Assembly (NCBI GenBank): GCA_023253615.1
Contig: JALRFZ010000716.1
Span: forward strand, 1 to 6,021
Source: Verrucomicrobiales bacterium
GTDB lineage: Bacteria; Verrucomicrobiota; Verrucomicrobiia; Verrucomicrobiales; DEV007
DNA length: 6,021 nt
Direction of reading: 5' to 3'
Shown here: piece after piece, positions 5,274 to 6,021 of the stretch
How the letters are laid out: each line of letters starts with the position of its first letter
Numbering within the stretch: position 1 is the stretch's first letter
The notes under the pieces: generated by a model
Told to the model about the DNA's origin: nothing
Databases searched by the model: none
The model's input: the letters and a program-made list of their open reading frames with translations, nothing else
Position numbers and translations under genes: made by a program

Positions 5274-6021
5274 GGATGTCCACCACCGCCCTCCTCGCGC
5301 CCCTCGCGGCGGCCGTCGTCGGATGGATGCTCTCGGGCTCGCCCGTGCCCATGGCCCTGACCCTCGTGATCGCTCTCGCCGCCCTGTTCGGCGGCTTTTT
5401 CTCGCGACGCCTTCCCCGCAGCGGGGTCGCCAGCCTCCTCATCACGATCCTGCCGGCGATGGCGGCGTTCTGGATCGAATGGCGCCTGTTCCGTGATGGA
5501 CAGGCCCTCGCCATGCGCGCGGACATGCCTTTCGCCTATCACGCCGGGATCGCCCTGCTCTGGTGGGCGGCACTCGATCATTTTCTCCGTCCGCGACACG
5601 GCGGATCTTTCGCCTTCCCGGCGGGCTCTTTCGCCGCGCTCTGTGGCGGCCTTCTCATCGTGGGCGCTGCCGCCGGGACGATACTCTACGATTTCGGCCC
5701 GTGGGAGGTGCATCCCGTCGCGGCCCTGCCACTCGTCCTCTGGTCGATCGCCGCCGTCGGGATACCTGCGAAAACGCGGCAAGGCATCGTTTTAGTGGTT
5801 TTGTCAGGAAGCCTCGCATCGGCCGGACTCATCCTTGTTTCGACCAAGGCAACGACGACGCTGAAGCCGTGGTTTTTTCTCGACGACAGTTCCACGCTCG
5901 ACTCCGGCTACGTTCGGGCCCCCGGGATCGGTACCCGCGGTCCCCTCGGAGACAACGCGGCGAGGCGCCTTCCGCGCGAGGCGAATCTGCAGTTCCGACG
6001 TGAGATCGTCGTGCGCGTCAA
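5270..6021 (+). CDS. Multi-pass membrane protein, probable transglutaminase-like (TgpA/DUF3488-type), N-terminal part
   Basis: The frame is open from the ATG at 5270 to the window edge, giving 250 codons and two extra bases. The first ~190 residues hold about six or seven hydrophobic segments, roughly 6-23, 27-44, 53-69, 87-106, 115-139, 149-165 and 171-190. A soluble segment follows, starting STKATTTLKPWFFLDDSS, with DSGYVRAPGIGTRGPLGDN and REANLQFRREIVVRV near the end. This layout and the 4-nt overlap with the DUF58 gene fit the membrane anchor of transglutaminase-like proteins, whose Cys-His-Asp catalytic domain lies later in the chain and outside this window. The catalytic residues therefore cannot be checked and the product name is inferred mainly from context. 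A second ATG at 5276 (MSTTALLAP) is an alternative start. It is probably made together with the DUF58 protein. Confidence 0.75.
   Translation, partial: MRMSTTALLAPLAAAVVGWMLSGSPVPMALTLVIALAALFGGFFSRRLPRSGVASLLITILPAMAAFWIEWRLFRDGQALAMRADMPFAYHAGIALLWWAALDHFLRPRHGGSFAFPAGSFAALCGGLLIVGAAAGTILYDFGPWEVHPVAALPLVLWSIAAVGIPAKTRQGIVLVVLSGSLASAGLILVSTKATTTLKPWFFLDDSSTLDSGYVRAPGIGTRGPLGDNAARRLPREANLQFRREIVVRV

Noticed and set aside
5785..5880. Slight drop in GC content within the last gene, possibly a foreign insertion.
   Set aside because: The reading frame continues unbroken and the region covers the end of a hydrophobic helix and the start of the soluble part; the change is too small to support transfer.

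Overview
The window is a 6 kb piece of a GC-rich bacterial chromosome with no sign of phage, transposon, CRISPR or RNA genes. The sequence style suggests a verrucomicrobial genome, perhaps an Opitutae/Opitutaceae relative: high GC, no recognisable Shine-Dalgarno sequences, a hopanoid-type glycosyltransferase, and an intergenic hexamer repeat. This placement is inference from gene style, not from a marker gene.

Left part (1-1043, minus strand): the first 56 codons of a kinase-like protein run off the left edge. A plausible sigma70-type promoter lies at 199-227. Next is an intergenic hairpin built from 6-bp units (246-342), then a complete LolD/MacB-type ABC transporter ATPase (360-1043) with no permease beside it. 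A 62-bp gap (1044-1105) separates this gene from a divergent cluster.

Right part (1106-6021, plus strand): five closely packed genes, with gaps of 27, 20 and 17 nt and then a 4-nt overlap, look like one operon. They are: (1) a membrane-bound family 2/21-like glycosyltransferase with an unusual ~325-residue disordered tail; (2) a 127-aa acidic protein of unknown function; (3) a MazG-like all-alpha nucleotide pyrophosphohydrolase; (4) a DUF58 protein; (5) the N-terminal membrane part of what is probably a transglutaminase-like (TgpA/DUF3488-type) protein, cut by the right edge. Genes 4 and 5 form a widespread pair, usually accompanied by a MoxR AAA+ ATPase, which is not seen here. The glycosyltransferase suggests envelope lipid glycosylation, and the DUF58/transglutaminase pair suggests envelope protein handling. 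The pyrophosphohydrolase is a nucleotide house-cleaning enzyme whose link to its neighbours may be only co-transcription.

I do not see a clear new defence or mobile system. The most unusual items are the hexamer-periodic hairpin, the glycosyltransferase tail with its duplicated 12-residue motif, and the uncharacterised acidic protein.
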